Below the pieces are notes generated by a model. That model worked only from the letters and a program-made list of their open reading frames with translations, was not told the DNA's origin and did no database searches. 9,679 nucleotides of DNA from Spirochaetaceae bacterium. GTDB taxonomy: Bacteria > Spirochaetota > Spirochaetia > Treponematales > Treponemataceae. Of the stretch, positions 1-6,077 are shown piece after piece (the stretch's first letter is position 1; each line of letters starts with the position of its first letter). The stretch is from contig JAFNZQ010000270.1 of NCBI GenBank assembly GCA_017382775.1, positions 1-9,679 of the forward strand, given 5' to 3'. A program made the position numbers and the translations under genes.

Positions 1-134
1 AATCCCGGAGGAACGGGAATTCCCATATTCGTCATTTCAGCGAGATTGGCACCTTTACCGCCAAGTTTGTCTTTCATCCCTGCGGATCCTTCCGCCTTTC
101 CTTCACCGAAAAAATAAACCAATTTTTCTGCCAT
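1..134 (-). CDS. ppdK: Pyruvate, phosphate dikinase, N-terminal fragment (runs off the left edge)
   Basis: Pyruvate, phosphate dikinase interconverts pyruvate, ATP and phosphate with phosphoenolpyruvate, AMP and pyrophosphate in the cytoplasm; many anaerobes use it as a PPi-linked glycolytic enzyme. Only the first 44 codons are present. The protein begins [12 protein letters not shown], and residues 25-34 read [10 protein letters not shown], followed by an MGIPVPPG stretch (37-44). This is the characteristic opening of the N-terminal nucleotide-binding domain. PEP synthase and other PEP-utilising enzymes share the GGK-ANL motif, but the leading FFGEG stretch and the E-GKG spacing favour the dikinase. 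The ATG at 134-132 is preceded by AAGGA (145-141) six bases upstream, and a consensus promoter lies further upstream. The gene is divergent from xdhB. The catalytic histidine domain lies outside the window. Confidence 0.9.
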   Translation of the reverse strand, partial: MAEKLVYFFGEGKAEGSAGMKDKLGGKGANLAEMTNMGIPVPPG

Positions 135-165
135 AATTTTTCCTTTTTAACAAGTTTACTTATCT

Positions 166-194
166 ATTTTAACACAAAAAATGGCGGTTGTCAA
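166..194 (-). promoter_or_regulatory. Sigma-70-type promoter of ppdK
   Basis: On the minus strand TTGACA (194-189) is followed by 17 bp and TAAAAT (171-166). TGT sits directly before the -10, making it an extended -10. Transcription would start near 159, leaving a leader of about 25 nt that carries the AAGGA ribosome binding site. Confidence 0.75.
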
Positions 195-282
195 CTTTTT
201 TTTTCGCAAATGACTTTTTTTACATTATGTCATGACTGATCTTTCAATTGAGGAAAAATTTTCGTTTTATCAAATTTTTTTC

Positions 283-311
283 TTGACAAAAAATTTGAAA
301 TGTGATATAAT
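283..311 (+). promoter_or_regulatory. Sigma-70-type promoter of xdhBC
   Basis: TTGACA (283-288), a 17-bp spacer and TATAAT (306-311) form a perfect consensus promoter with an upstream TGA (303-305) extended -10. The predicted start is near 318, giving a leader of about 33 nt with AGGAG at 340-344. Between this and the ppdK promoter (195-282) the DNA is T-rich. It holds a GTCATGAC palindrome (229-236) and an ATGAC/GTCAT inverted repeat (210-214 and 229-233) that could be an operator, but nothing decisive. Confidence 0.85.
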
Positions 312-350
312 GGGAGCGGTCGTTAGGCCACACGAATTTAGGAGAGGCAT

Positions 351-1232
351 ATGTATGACATTAAGGCTTTGTACGAAGCGTCCGATGTTGCTGATGCTGT
401 GCGATTGAGGATTGAGCATCCGGCTGCACACATTATAGCAGGTGGAAGTGACGTTTTGGTACAAATTCGAGAAGGTAAACGTGCAGGCGTTGAACTGATT
501 AGCATTTACGGTATCGATGAGATGCGTGGAGTTTCAATTGACGGAAACGGCGCAATTCGTATTGGAAGCTTAACAAGTTTTTCCCATATAACGAAAGATC
601 CGATTATTCAAAAACACATCAATGTGTTGGGTGAAGCTGTCGATACCATTGGCGGCCCTCAGATTCGTAACATAGGAACGATCGGCGGCAATACCTGTAA
701 CGGTGTGACCAGTGCTGATTCCGCTTCCACATTGTGGGCATGGGATGCCATCGTGGAGCTTACCGGTAAAAACGGCCCTCGGCAAATCCCCATTAGCGAA
801 TTTTACATTTCCGCCGGAAAAGTTGACATCAAAGAAGATGAAATTCAGACCGCAATCATTATTCCCAAGGCATCTTACGAAGGTCATTTCGGTCACTACA
901 CAAAATACGCAATGCGTAACGCAATGGATATCGCCACCACAGGTTGTTCCGTGAACGTTAAATTGTCCGCTGACAAAAAAACCATTGAGGATGCCCGAAT
1001 TGCCTATGGTGTTGCAGGTCCCATCCCCATGCGCTGCGCCAATGCGGAAGCTTTCGCAAAAGGCAAACCCGCAACCATGGAAACTTGCAAAGCCTTCGGT
1101 GAAAAAATCCTCGAAGATATAAACCCCCGAGACAGTTGGCGTGCCAGCAAGGCTTTCCGTTGCCACATCGGACAGGTTATGGCTGAACGGGGACTTGAAA
1201 AATCAATTCGTTTGGCAGGGGGAAATATCTAA
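351..1232 (+). CDS. xdhB: Xanthine dehydrogenase-type FAD-binding subunit (XdhB)
   Basis: This is the medium, FAD-binding subunit of a molybdenum hydroxylase of the xanthine dehydrogenase family. It passes electrons from the iron-sulfur subunit to an acceptor during purine oxidation. The 293 residues match the length of E. coli XdhB (about 292) and are collinear with it as I remember it. Residues 30-35 (AGGSDV) form the first FAD pyrophosphate-binding loop. Residues 100-118 hold the GGPQIRN and TIGGN-CNG motifs of the second loop, and 186-195 (KYAMRNAMDI) and 261-270 (DSWRASKAFR) are strongly E. coli-like. The ATG follows AGGAG by six bases and a consensus promoter. The stop codon overlaps the xdhC start by one base (TAATG), so the two are translationally coupled. 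The usual upstream partner xdhA is absent. CoxM/CutM-type subunits are an alternative, but the whole-length resemblance favours XdhB. Confidence 0.9.
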   Translation: MYDIKALYEASDVADAVRLRIEHPAAHIIAGGSDVLVQIREGKRAGVELISIYGIDEMRGVSIDGNGAIRIGSLTSFSHITKDPIIQKHINVLGEAVDTIGGPQIRNIGTIGGNTCNGVTSADSASTLWAWDAIVELTGKNGPRQIPISEFYISAGKVDIKEDEIQTAIIIPKASYEGHFGHYTKYAMRNAMDIATTGCSVNVKLSADKKTIEDARIAYGVAGPIPMRCANAEAFAKGKPATMETCKAFGEKILEDINPRDSWRASKAFRCHIGQVMAERGLEKSIRLAGGNI

Positions 1233-1720
1233 TGGAAAAACAGTATAAACTTGTTCGTTGCAAAATCAACGGTAAAGATACGGAAACCATGGTGGATGTG
1301 CGAGCTTCTTTGACGGATATGCTTCGCAACGACTATCGCCTTACCTCTGTGAAAAAAGGTTGCGAAGTGGGCGAATGCGGAGCCTGTAACGTTCTTATTG
1401 ACGGAGAGGCTTTCAATTCCTGCATTTATTTGGCTGTATGGGCCGAAGGAAAAAGCATTGTTACCGTGGAAGGTCTTGTGGGGCCCAACGGTGTACTTTC
1501 CGACATTCAGCTGGCTTTCTTGGAAGAAACATCTGTTCAGTGCGGATTTTGCATTCCCGGTTTTCTCATGACTGCTGTGGAAATTTTGGAATCCGGAAAA
1601 CTTTATTCCGACGAAGAGTTGCGGAAATTGCTTTCCGGTCACCTGTGTCGCTGCACGGGTTACGAAAACATTTTACGCGCTGTAAAGAAAACCATGTTGA
1701 AACGGTTGGGTAAGGCCTAA
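1232..1720 (+). CDS. xdhC: Xanthine dehydrogenase-type 2Fe-2S subunit (XdhC)
   Basis: This small iron-sulfur subunit carries electrons from the molybdenum centre to the FAD subunit. The 162 residues contain all eight cluster cysteines. C44, C49, C52 and C64 form the plant-ferredoxin-type cluster (GC-VGECGAC pattern); C104, C107, C139 and C141 form the second cluster in the all-helical domain (CGFC and CRCTGY). Nothing looks degenerate. The gene begins with an ATG that shares a base with the xdhB stop, and a G-rich GGGGGA at 1218-1223 serves as ribosome binding site. The E. coli xdhABC order is kept except that A is missing upstream, and downstream genes are unrelated. CoxS-type subunits of carbon monoxide or nicotinate dehydrogenases share this architecture, so the substrate is inferred from similarity to XdhC and from the neighbour. 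Confidence 0.9.
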   Translation: MEKQYKLVRCKINGKDTETMVDVRASLTDMLRNDYRLTSVKKGCEVGECGACNVLIDGEAFNSCIYLAVWAEGKSIVTVEGLVGPNGVLSDIQLAFLEETSVQCGFCIPGFLMTAVEILESGKLYSDEELRKLLSGHLCRCTGYENILRAVKKTMLKRLGKA

Positions 1721-1734
1721 TTTCAATGGGATTT

Positions 1735-1779
1735 CGAAACGGATCGGGTTAATCTTCGGATGCATCCGATTCCGTTTCG
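1735..1779. repeat. Imperfect inverted repeat between xdhC and the small membrane gene
   Basis: CGAAACGGATCGG (1735-1747) pairs with CCGATTCCGTTTCG (1766-1779) with one bulged base. A perfect 12-bp palindrome, CGGATGCATCCG, sits inside at 1757-1768 and competes for the same bases. It lies just after xdhC and covers the last codons of the opposing gene. It could act as a two-way terminator, but neither side has a clear T run, so this role is weak. Confidence 0.35.
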
Positions 1780-2021
1780 CCACTGTTTTCCGCATTTTCG
1801 GGATTTTTCTTCTTCGGCATTCTTTGCTTTATGCTTTTTATAGTGCCGGTGTAGCGTTGCTGTTTGGCACGTTTGTTGGAGTCGCAAACGAAGACGATGA
1901 CAAAAATGAATATAAAAACCCACAATAATGCAATGGGAACGCGGATGTCTGTAATTACTGCGAGGACAACTCTCGCAAGTTCTTTTATTTCCATATAATT
2001 ATATATCGGATTTTTTTTCAT
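1749..2021 (-). CDS. Small single-span membrane protein, unknown function
   Basis: I do not recognise this protein. From the ATG at 2021 it has 90 residues: a short N-terminus, one strongly hydrophobic segment at about 28-46 (VPIALLWVFIFIFVIVFVC), a basic stretch (50-72, rich in K, R and Q) and an acidic tail (75-90, ending TESDASED). This pattern suggests an inner-membrane anchor with a charged cytoplasmic tail. The start is uncertain. An internal ATG at 1994 gives 81 residues but has no ribosome binding site, while 2021 has only a weak GGA ten bases upstream. No consensus promoter is visible upstream on this strand, where the acyltransferase promoter lies in the opposite direction. It stands alone, converging with xdhC. 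The membrane segment and clean frame make it probably real. Confidence 0.55.
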   Translation of the reverse strand: MKKNPIYNYMEIKELARVVLAVITDIRVPIALLWVFIFIFVIVFVCDSNKRAKQQRYTGTIKSIKQRMPKKKNPENAENSGETESDASED

Positions 2022-2054
2022 TTTATTAAATTCCAAATTTTCTTTTTCCCCGAC

Positions 2055-2083
2055 TTGACATTGTTGGAAAATTGTGGTAAAAT
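2055..2083 (+). promoter_or_regulatory. Sigma-70-type promoter of the acyltransferase gene
   Basis: TTGACA (2055-2060), a 17-bp spacer and TAAAAT (2078-2083) with a TGG (2075-2077) extended -10. The expected transcript start near 2090 gives a very short leader carrying AGAGGA (2092-2097). An in-frame TTG at 2055, which would lengthen the protein, is the -35 box itself and upstream of the transcript, so it cannot be the start. Confidence 0.8.
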
Positions 2084-2102
2084 CATCCCCGAGAGGAAAG
2101 TT

Positions 2103-3023
2103 ATGAATATTGTTGATGGTCATTCATTTTTGGAGTGTTTTAAAGATGAGTTGCAAGGGTTGACTCATTTGGCTAAAACCGCCAGTGTAATTACCGACGA
2201 AAATGTGTATCAAAGGCGTGATGATAATATCCTTAACATGTTAAATTCACTTATGAAAACCCTTGTTTTGCCGGGCACCGGTCTTTCCGGCGAGGAAAAT
2301 CTTGTCGAATTTTTGGATTTGGTTAAGTCGGGAAAACGTGGATTGATTTTGATGGAGCATTACAGCAATTTTGATTTGCCCGGCTTCATCTATTGTTTGA
2401 CTCATTCGGAAAATCCCTGCGGTCCGGAAATTGCCAACAGGCTTGTGGCCATTGCGGGAATGAAACTCAACGAGGACAATCCTTACATAAATGCTTGCAC
2501 TGCGGCCTTTTCCCGAATTGTGATTTATCCCAGCCGTTCCTTGGCGGCAATAAAGGACGAAGAAAAGTTGGTTGAGGAAAGGGAACGCAGCCGAAAAATC
2601 AACATGGCAGCCATGCGGGCCCTGGACAAAATTCGCCGCAAGGGTGACATTCTTTTGGTTTTTCCCTCGGGAACCAGGTATCGTCCCGGGAAACCCGAAA
2701 CGAAACGGGGACTTCCGGAAATTGATTCCTACCTGCGAATGTTCGACGTCATGCTTTTGGTGTCAATCAACGGCAACGTTCTTCGTATATCGGACAATCC
2801 GGCAGACATGAGTGCCGACGTGATTTATCGTGACGTTTTGCGTTATTCCGTTGGACCGGTGCTTTCTTGTCGTAATTTTCGCAATGAGGCACAAGTTGGC
2901 TTGGAAGAAAAGGATGTTAAGAAGCAGGCCACTGCCGATAAAATCATGGCGGAATTGGAAAAACTTCACGCAGCAGAAGCGCCCAACTACGAAAAGCTTT
3001 ATTCTGCGGCAAAAAATGCGTAG
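2103..3023 (+). CDS. PlsC/GPAT-family glycerolipid acyltransferase
   Basis: This is a member of the glycerolipid acyltransferase family, which moves an acyl chain onto glycerol-3-phosphate or lysophosphatidate in phospholipid synthesis at the membrane. The signature HX4D box is H86-YSNF-D91, with the catalytic histidine and aspartate intact. The second substrate-binding motif is F187-PSGTR-192, the FPEGTR block with S in place of E. An IYPSR stretch at 141-145 sits where the intermediate motif falls. No membrane span is obvious, so it is likely a peripheral enzyme. The ATG at 2103 follows AGAGGA by five bases and the promoter directly, giving 306 residues. Its 3' end overlaps the converging rarA gene by 25 bp. 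The glutamate-to-serine change and the length, greater than the usual 240-residue PlsC, leave open whether it acts at the first or second acylation. Confidence 0.8.
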   Translation: MNIVDGHSFLECFKDELQGLTHLAKTASVITDENVYQRRDDNILNMLNSLMKTLVLPGTGLSGEENLVEFLDLVKSGKRGLILMEHYSNFDLPGFIYCLTHSENPCGPEIANRLVAIAGMKLNEDNPYINACTAAFSRIVIYPSRSLAAIKDEEKLVEERERSRKINMAAMRALDKIRRKGDILLVFPSGTRYRPGKPETKRGLPEIDSYLRMFDVMLLVSINGNVLRISDNPADMSADVIYRDVLRYSVGPVLSCRNFRNEAQVGLEEKDVKKQATADKIMAELEKLHAAEAPNYEKLYSAAKNA

Positions 3024-5296
3024 TAGGTTTTTATAACAAAATTGTTTCGTCGGGAGAGAACTTTTTTCACTTCGGATTTGATTGCTTCAAATTCGGTTTG
3101 GGAAACTGTTTCCTCGGCGAAACGGCCGAAATCGGTATCTTCACCAAAAAATCCTTGGAAAAAGTTTTCGTCCAAGGAAAATTCGAAATCAAATTCTTGG
3201 GAAAAAAAGGACGCTTTCAGGTTGTTTTTCGCAAAAATTTCGGAAATGTCTTTTTCCTCAAAAAAGTTGCTTCCCCCATAGTATTTTTCGCACAATTGGG
3301 AAAATTTTTCGGCAATTTCCGAATTTTCGAAAAGGCCGCCCAGGATTTGTGCCGGATTTTGGGATTTTCGGGAAATTTTTGCGAAAAAGTAAATTTTCGA
3401 TTGGGAGAATCGGGGATTTCCCTTTAGTCGAGCAAAGTTTTCCGCAATTTGTTCTCCCTGAATAAGGCTTCGAAGATTTTTTTGCAGAAAAATCTTATCA
3501 AATTCCCCATCGCCGATTTTTGACAAATCCTGTTCCCAATTTTCCGTTGTGAAATTTTCTGCAAAAAACGATGAGTTGTGAAACAGAAAGGGTTTTTCCA
3601 TTTCGGAAAAACGGCTGCAATAGTGTTCCAAAATTTTAATTTTATCCTCGGAATCGCAAAATGCGGCCACCAATCCCTCGGGACAGCGACGAACCAATTC
3701 CCAAAGGAAGACTCCGTTGTCGCCGTTCATCACCAAAACACGGCTGTGGCGAACCACATTGGCACTTTCCATCATCGTGTCGCGGATTTTTCGCAAAATT
3801 TCGCCGGTATTTTCATCCGTTCGCCTTTGCCAACGCTCAAATTCCGTATTCCTTGGGGAAAATGTTAAATTTTCTTCCTGTGTACGATTTCGGGGATTCT
3901 TCGTTTTCAAGCACTCTTTGTGTACACTTCCGCCACTCTCAAATGGAATGAAGTTTTTTTCCTCCCGTTCCCACATTGCCGCCAGTTGCAATTCTCTGCG
4001 GGATAAAACCTGGTCGCAAATGGTTTTTTCGTAGCCTTGGGCGGAAGGCGTGTAAAAAATGCGGCCTTCAAGTCCGTTGGGCAAATACTGTTGGGCGGTC
4101 CAGTGATCTTTGTAGGCGTGGGGATAGAGGTAACCGGCACCGTGGCCGAAGCCTTCTGCATCACGATTCGCATCCTTTAAGTGATTGGGCACTTCCGCGT
4201 TTTCCGATTGGACGGATGACAGGGCGTCGAAAAAACCCATTGAGGAATTGGACTTCGGGCAGGTGGCTAAGTACAAGGTTGCGTGAGCCAGGTGATAGCG
4301 CCCTTCCGGCATTCCGATACGATCGAAGGCCGCAGCGCAGGCTTCCACCACAGAAATTGCCATTGGATCGGCCATTCCCGTGTCTTCACAGGCGGAAATG
4401 AGCATTCGTCGGAAAATAAAATGGGGATCCTCACCGGCCGCCACCATTCTCGCCAGCCAATAAAGGGCTGCATCCGGGTCCCGTCCCCTCAGGCTTTTTA
4501 TGAATGCACTGATTGTGTCGTAGTGATAGTCGCCGTCCTTGTCGTAAAGTACCACTTTTTTCTGAATGCTCTGTTCGGCGGCCTCTTTGGAAATGTAAAC
4601 TTCCGTTCCGGCGGCGGGGGGCCATTCTTCCACCGAGGTTTCCACGGCCAGTTCCAAGGCGTTCAAAAGGCTTCGGGCGTCTCCCGATGCGGTTTCCACC
4701 AAGTGTTCCAGGGCGCCGTCTTCAAACCGCACTGTGTAATTTCCGTAGCCTCGTTCCTTGTCGGACAGTGCCTGATTGGCGGCCAGGAACAGGTCCTCGT
4801 CGGTGAGGGGCAACAGTTGGAAAACACGACTGCGGCTCACAAGGGCACGGTTTACTTCGAAAAATGGATTTTCCGTGGTGGCTCCCACCAAAATGATTGT
4901 ACCGTTTTCAACCCAAGGCAAAAGCGCATCCTGTTGGCTTTTGTTCCATCGATGTACCTCATCCACAAACAGAATTGTTCGTTGGTCGTAAAGTTTGCGA
5001 TTGTTTGCGGCAGAATCGATTGCATCCCGTATGGATTGCACGCCACTCAACACGGCATTTATTGTGATGAAGTTACTTTTCGTGTGGGTGGCAATTACCC
5101 GCGCCAATGTGGTTTTTCCGCAACCGGGCGGTCCGTAGAAAATTACGGAGGAAAGACGGTCTGCGCTTATGGCCCGACGGAGCAGACGGCCTTTTCCCAC
5201 AATATGGGCTTGTCCCACATATTCGTCCAAGTTGCGAGGACGCATTCTGGCGGCGAGAGGTTCGTATTGCGGTTTTTTATCGAAGAGATCGGACAT
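2999..5296 (-). CDS. rarA: RarA/MgsA-type AAA ATPase with long C-terminal extension
   Basis: RarA is a clamp-loader-like AAA+ ATPase that acts at stalled replication forks and in recombination. The first 440 of 765 residues are typical: PLAARMRP near the start, Walker A GPPGCGKTT (55-63), Walker B with D112-E113 (FVDEVHRWNKSQQD), sensor 1 GATTENP (138-144), the SGDARSLLNALE block with the sensor-2-type arginine R208, then the tetramerisation region (258-311) and the GYLYPHAY block (389-396). Standard RarA ends near 440. A further 320 residues follow, with a degenerate methyltransferase-like pattern (VLVMNGDNG at 520-528, FDKIFLQ at 599-605) and a Phe-rich tail. Fusions of RarA to an uncharacterised C-terminal domain are known in other bacteria, such as cyanobacteria. 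The ATG has only a poor ribosome binding site (AAGGG abutting it) and lies 12 bp after the upstream gene, suggesting coupled translation. Confidence 0.88.
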   Translation of the reverse strand: MSDLFDKKPQYEPLAARMRPRNLDEYVGQAHIVGKGRLLRRAISADRLSSVIFYGPPGCGKTTLARVIATHTKSNFITINAVLSGVQSIRDAIDSAANNRKLYDQRTILFVDEVHRWNKSQQDALLPWVENGTIILVGATTENPFFEVNRALVSRSRVFQLLPLTDEDLFLAANQALSDKERGYGNYTVRFEDGALEHLVETASGDARSLLNALELAVETSVEEWPPAAGTEVYISKEAAEQSIQKKVVLYDKDGDYHYDTISAFIKSLRGRDPDAALYWLARMVAAGEDPHFIFRRMLISACEDTGMADPMAISVVEACAAAFDRIGMPEGRYHLAHATLYLATCPKSNSSMGFFDALSSVQSENAEVPNHLKDANRDAEGFGHGAGYLYPHAYKDHWTAQQYLPNGLEGRIFYTPSAQGYEKTICDQVLSRRELQLAAMWEREEKNFIPFESGGSVHKECLKTKNPRNRTQEENLTFSPRNTEFERWQRRTDENTGEILRKIRDTMMESANVVRHSRVLVMNGDNGVFLWELVRRCPEGLVAAFCDSEDKIKILEHYCSRFSEMEKPFLFHNSSFFAENFTTENWEQDLSKIGDGEFDKIFLQKNLRSLIQGEQIAENFARLKGNPRFSQSKIYFFAKISRKSQNPAQILGGLFENSEIAEKFSQLCEKYYGGSNFFEEKDISEIFAKNNLKASFFSQEFDFEFSLDENFFQGFFGEDTDFGRFAEETVSQTEFEAIKSEVKKVLSRRNNFVIKTYYAFFAAE

Positions 5297-5308
5297 CCCT
5301 TGGTTTTA

Positions 5309-5722
5309 TTAACTTTCCGGTCTGAAAATGTAACTCTTCGAAAATGAACCGGATATCAGTTTTAATTTGAATAATCCGTTTTCAGCGGCAACAATTTTTC
5401 CCTGGGTTTCTTTTTGGGCAAAAGACGCAAACATGTCTTCCAAATCTTTTTTGCGTAAATCCACCGATGAAATTCCGCAAGCCACAAACCTTTTCTTTAT
5501 TTCAGGTTCAAAATTTGCCGCCACAAAAAGTTTTACTCCGCTATCTTTCAAGTTTTGAGTACCGGCTTCGGAGAAATTGAGTACTTCCATACCAATTACA
5601 AAAAAGGACTCCGCGTCCCCAGCACTTTTTTCTTCCGCGACTTGGGCTATGACATTTTCAATTTGCTCGTTTGCGGGAAGCGAATTATCTAGGAATACTA
5701 CACTTCCCTTCGACTCTTCCAT
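5309..5722 (-). CDS. Uncharacterised protein resembling a degenerate LeuD/aconitase swivel domain
   Basis: The protein has 137 residues, no signal peptide and no membrane span. Its layout recalls the small subunit of 3-isopropylmalate dehydratase. VVFLDN-LPANEQI (8-21) resembles the opening D-N-I-T-D-Q block. FFVIGMEVLNFSEAG (40-54) falls where LeuD has its glycine- and serine-rich substrate loop, and GVKLFVAANFEPEIKKRFVACGI (62-84) resembles the GVK-VIA-SFARIFYRNAINNGL helix. The GCGSSRE substrate-binding residues are missing, so it should not be a dehydratase. The likeness is from pattern memory and could be wrong. The ATG at 5722 is preceded by GGAGGAG (5732-5726), the strongest ribosome binding site in the window; an in-frame TTG at 5734 overlaps that site and is not the start. 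The gene lies 12 bp before rarA and shares its promoter. Confidence 0.7.
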   Translation of the reverse strand: MEESKGSVVFLDNSLPANEQIENVIAQVAEEKSAGDAESFFVIGMEVLNFSEAGTQNLKDSGVKLFVAANFEPEIKKRFVACGISSVDLRKKDLEDMFASFAQKETQGKIVAAENGLFKLKLISGSFSKSYIFRPES

Positions 5723-5752
5723 TTTCTCCTCCAAAGAAAGTAACTACACGTA

Positions 5753-5781
5753 ATTATACCATAAAAAAAGTCATCTGTCAA
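5753..5781 (-). promoter_or_regulatory. Sigma-70-type promoter of the LeuD-like gene and rarA
   Basis: Minus-strand TTGACA (5781-5776), a 17-bp spacer and TATAAT (5758-5753) with TGG immediately before the -10. This is a full consensus extended -10 promoter. The predicted start near 5746 gives a leader of about 24 nt with the GGAGGAG site. Confidence 0.88.
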
Positions 5782-5849
5782 GCAAAATTATATTTTTTTT
5801 ACATTTGCATGGGCGCGTACGATCACCTGCGTATTCCGTAATGGATGAC

Positions 5850-6017
5850 CGATTGTGGTGGCAACTATTCGAATTTTTCGAATAGTTGGGGTGTGGCGAT
5901 TTGGTGGTTTTGCGATGGCGGTGGCAACTATTCGAATTTTTCGAATAGTTGGGGTGTGGCGATTTGGTGGTTTTGCGATGGTGGTGGCAACTATTCGAAT
6001 TTTTCGAATAGTTGGGG
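5850..6017. repeat. Tandem 63-bp repeat with three 27-bp perfect inverted repeats
   Basis: The array spans about 2.7 units of a 63-bp direct repeat between two divergent promoters. Each unit has a perfect dyad: CAACTATTCGAA, TTT, TTCGAATAGTTG. The dyads lie at 5862-5888, 5925-5951 and 5988-6014. The 36-bp linkers (5889-5924 and 5952-5987) are G-rich on the plus strand (GGTGG and GGGG runs) and differ from one another at one base. All three dyads are identical. The period equals six turns of B-DNA at 10.5 bp, so the dyads face the same side of the helix. Their centres fall about 77, 140 and 203 bp upstream of the predicted sdaAA transcript start. An operator array, a structural hairpin or a minisatellite are all possible. 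The rest of the 5723-6077 gap holds only the two promoters and AT-rich DNA. Confidence 0.9.
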
Positions 6018-6042
6018 CTGGCGGGACATAAAACCTCGCCTA

Positions 6043-6071
6043 TTGACTTTTTCCCCTTTTTATGTTACACT
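6043..6071 (+). promoter_or_regulatory. Promoter of sdaAA and the downstream operon
   Basis: TTGACT (6043-6048), a 17-bp spacer and TACACT (6066-6071), with TGT (6063-6065) giving an extended -10. The start site expected seven bases past the -10 is 6078, the A of the sdaAA start codon, so the transcript would be leaderless or nearly so. Confidence 0.65.
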
Positions 6072-6077
6072 ATTTAA

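Noticed and set aside
1735..1779. Strong intrinsic terminator after xdhC
   Set aside because: The inverted repeat is imperfect, competes with an inner palindrome and lacks a following T run on either strand, so it is listed only as a repeat.
2055..2102. Upstream TTG start extending the acyltransferase by 16 residues
   Set aside because: The TTG is the first part of the -35 box, upstream of the expected transcript start; ATG 2103 has its own AGAGGA site.
4283..5347. Long plus-strand frame opposite the rarA ATPase domain
   Set aside because: It is antisense to clear RarA motifs (Walker A, Walker B, sensor 1), its translation shows no recognisable domain and it has no ribosome binding site. 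It is a shadow of codon bias.
5850..6017. CRISPR array or integron attC sites
   Set aside because: The linkers are near-identical rather than unique, and there are no cas genes. The attC core patterns (RYYYAAC and GTTRRRY) are not satisfied and no cassettes lie between the units.
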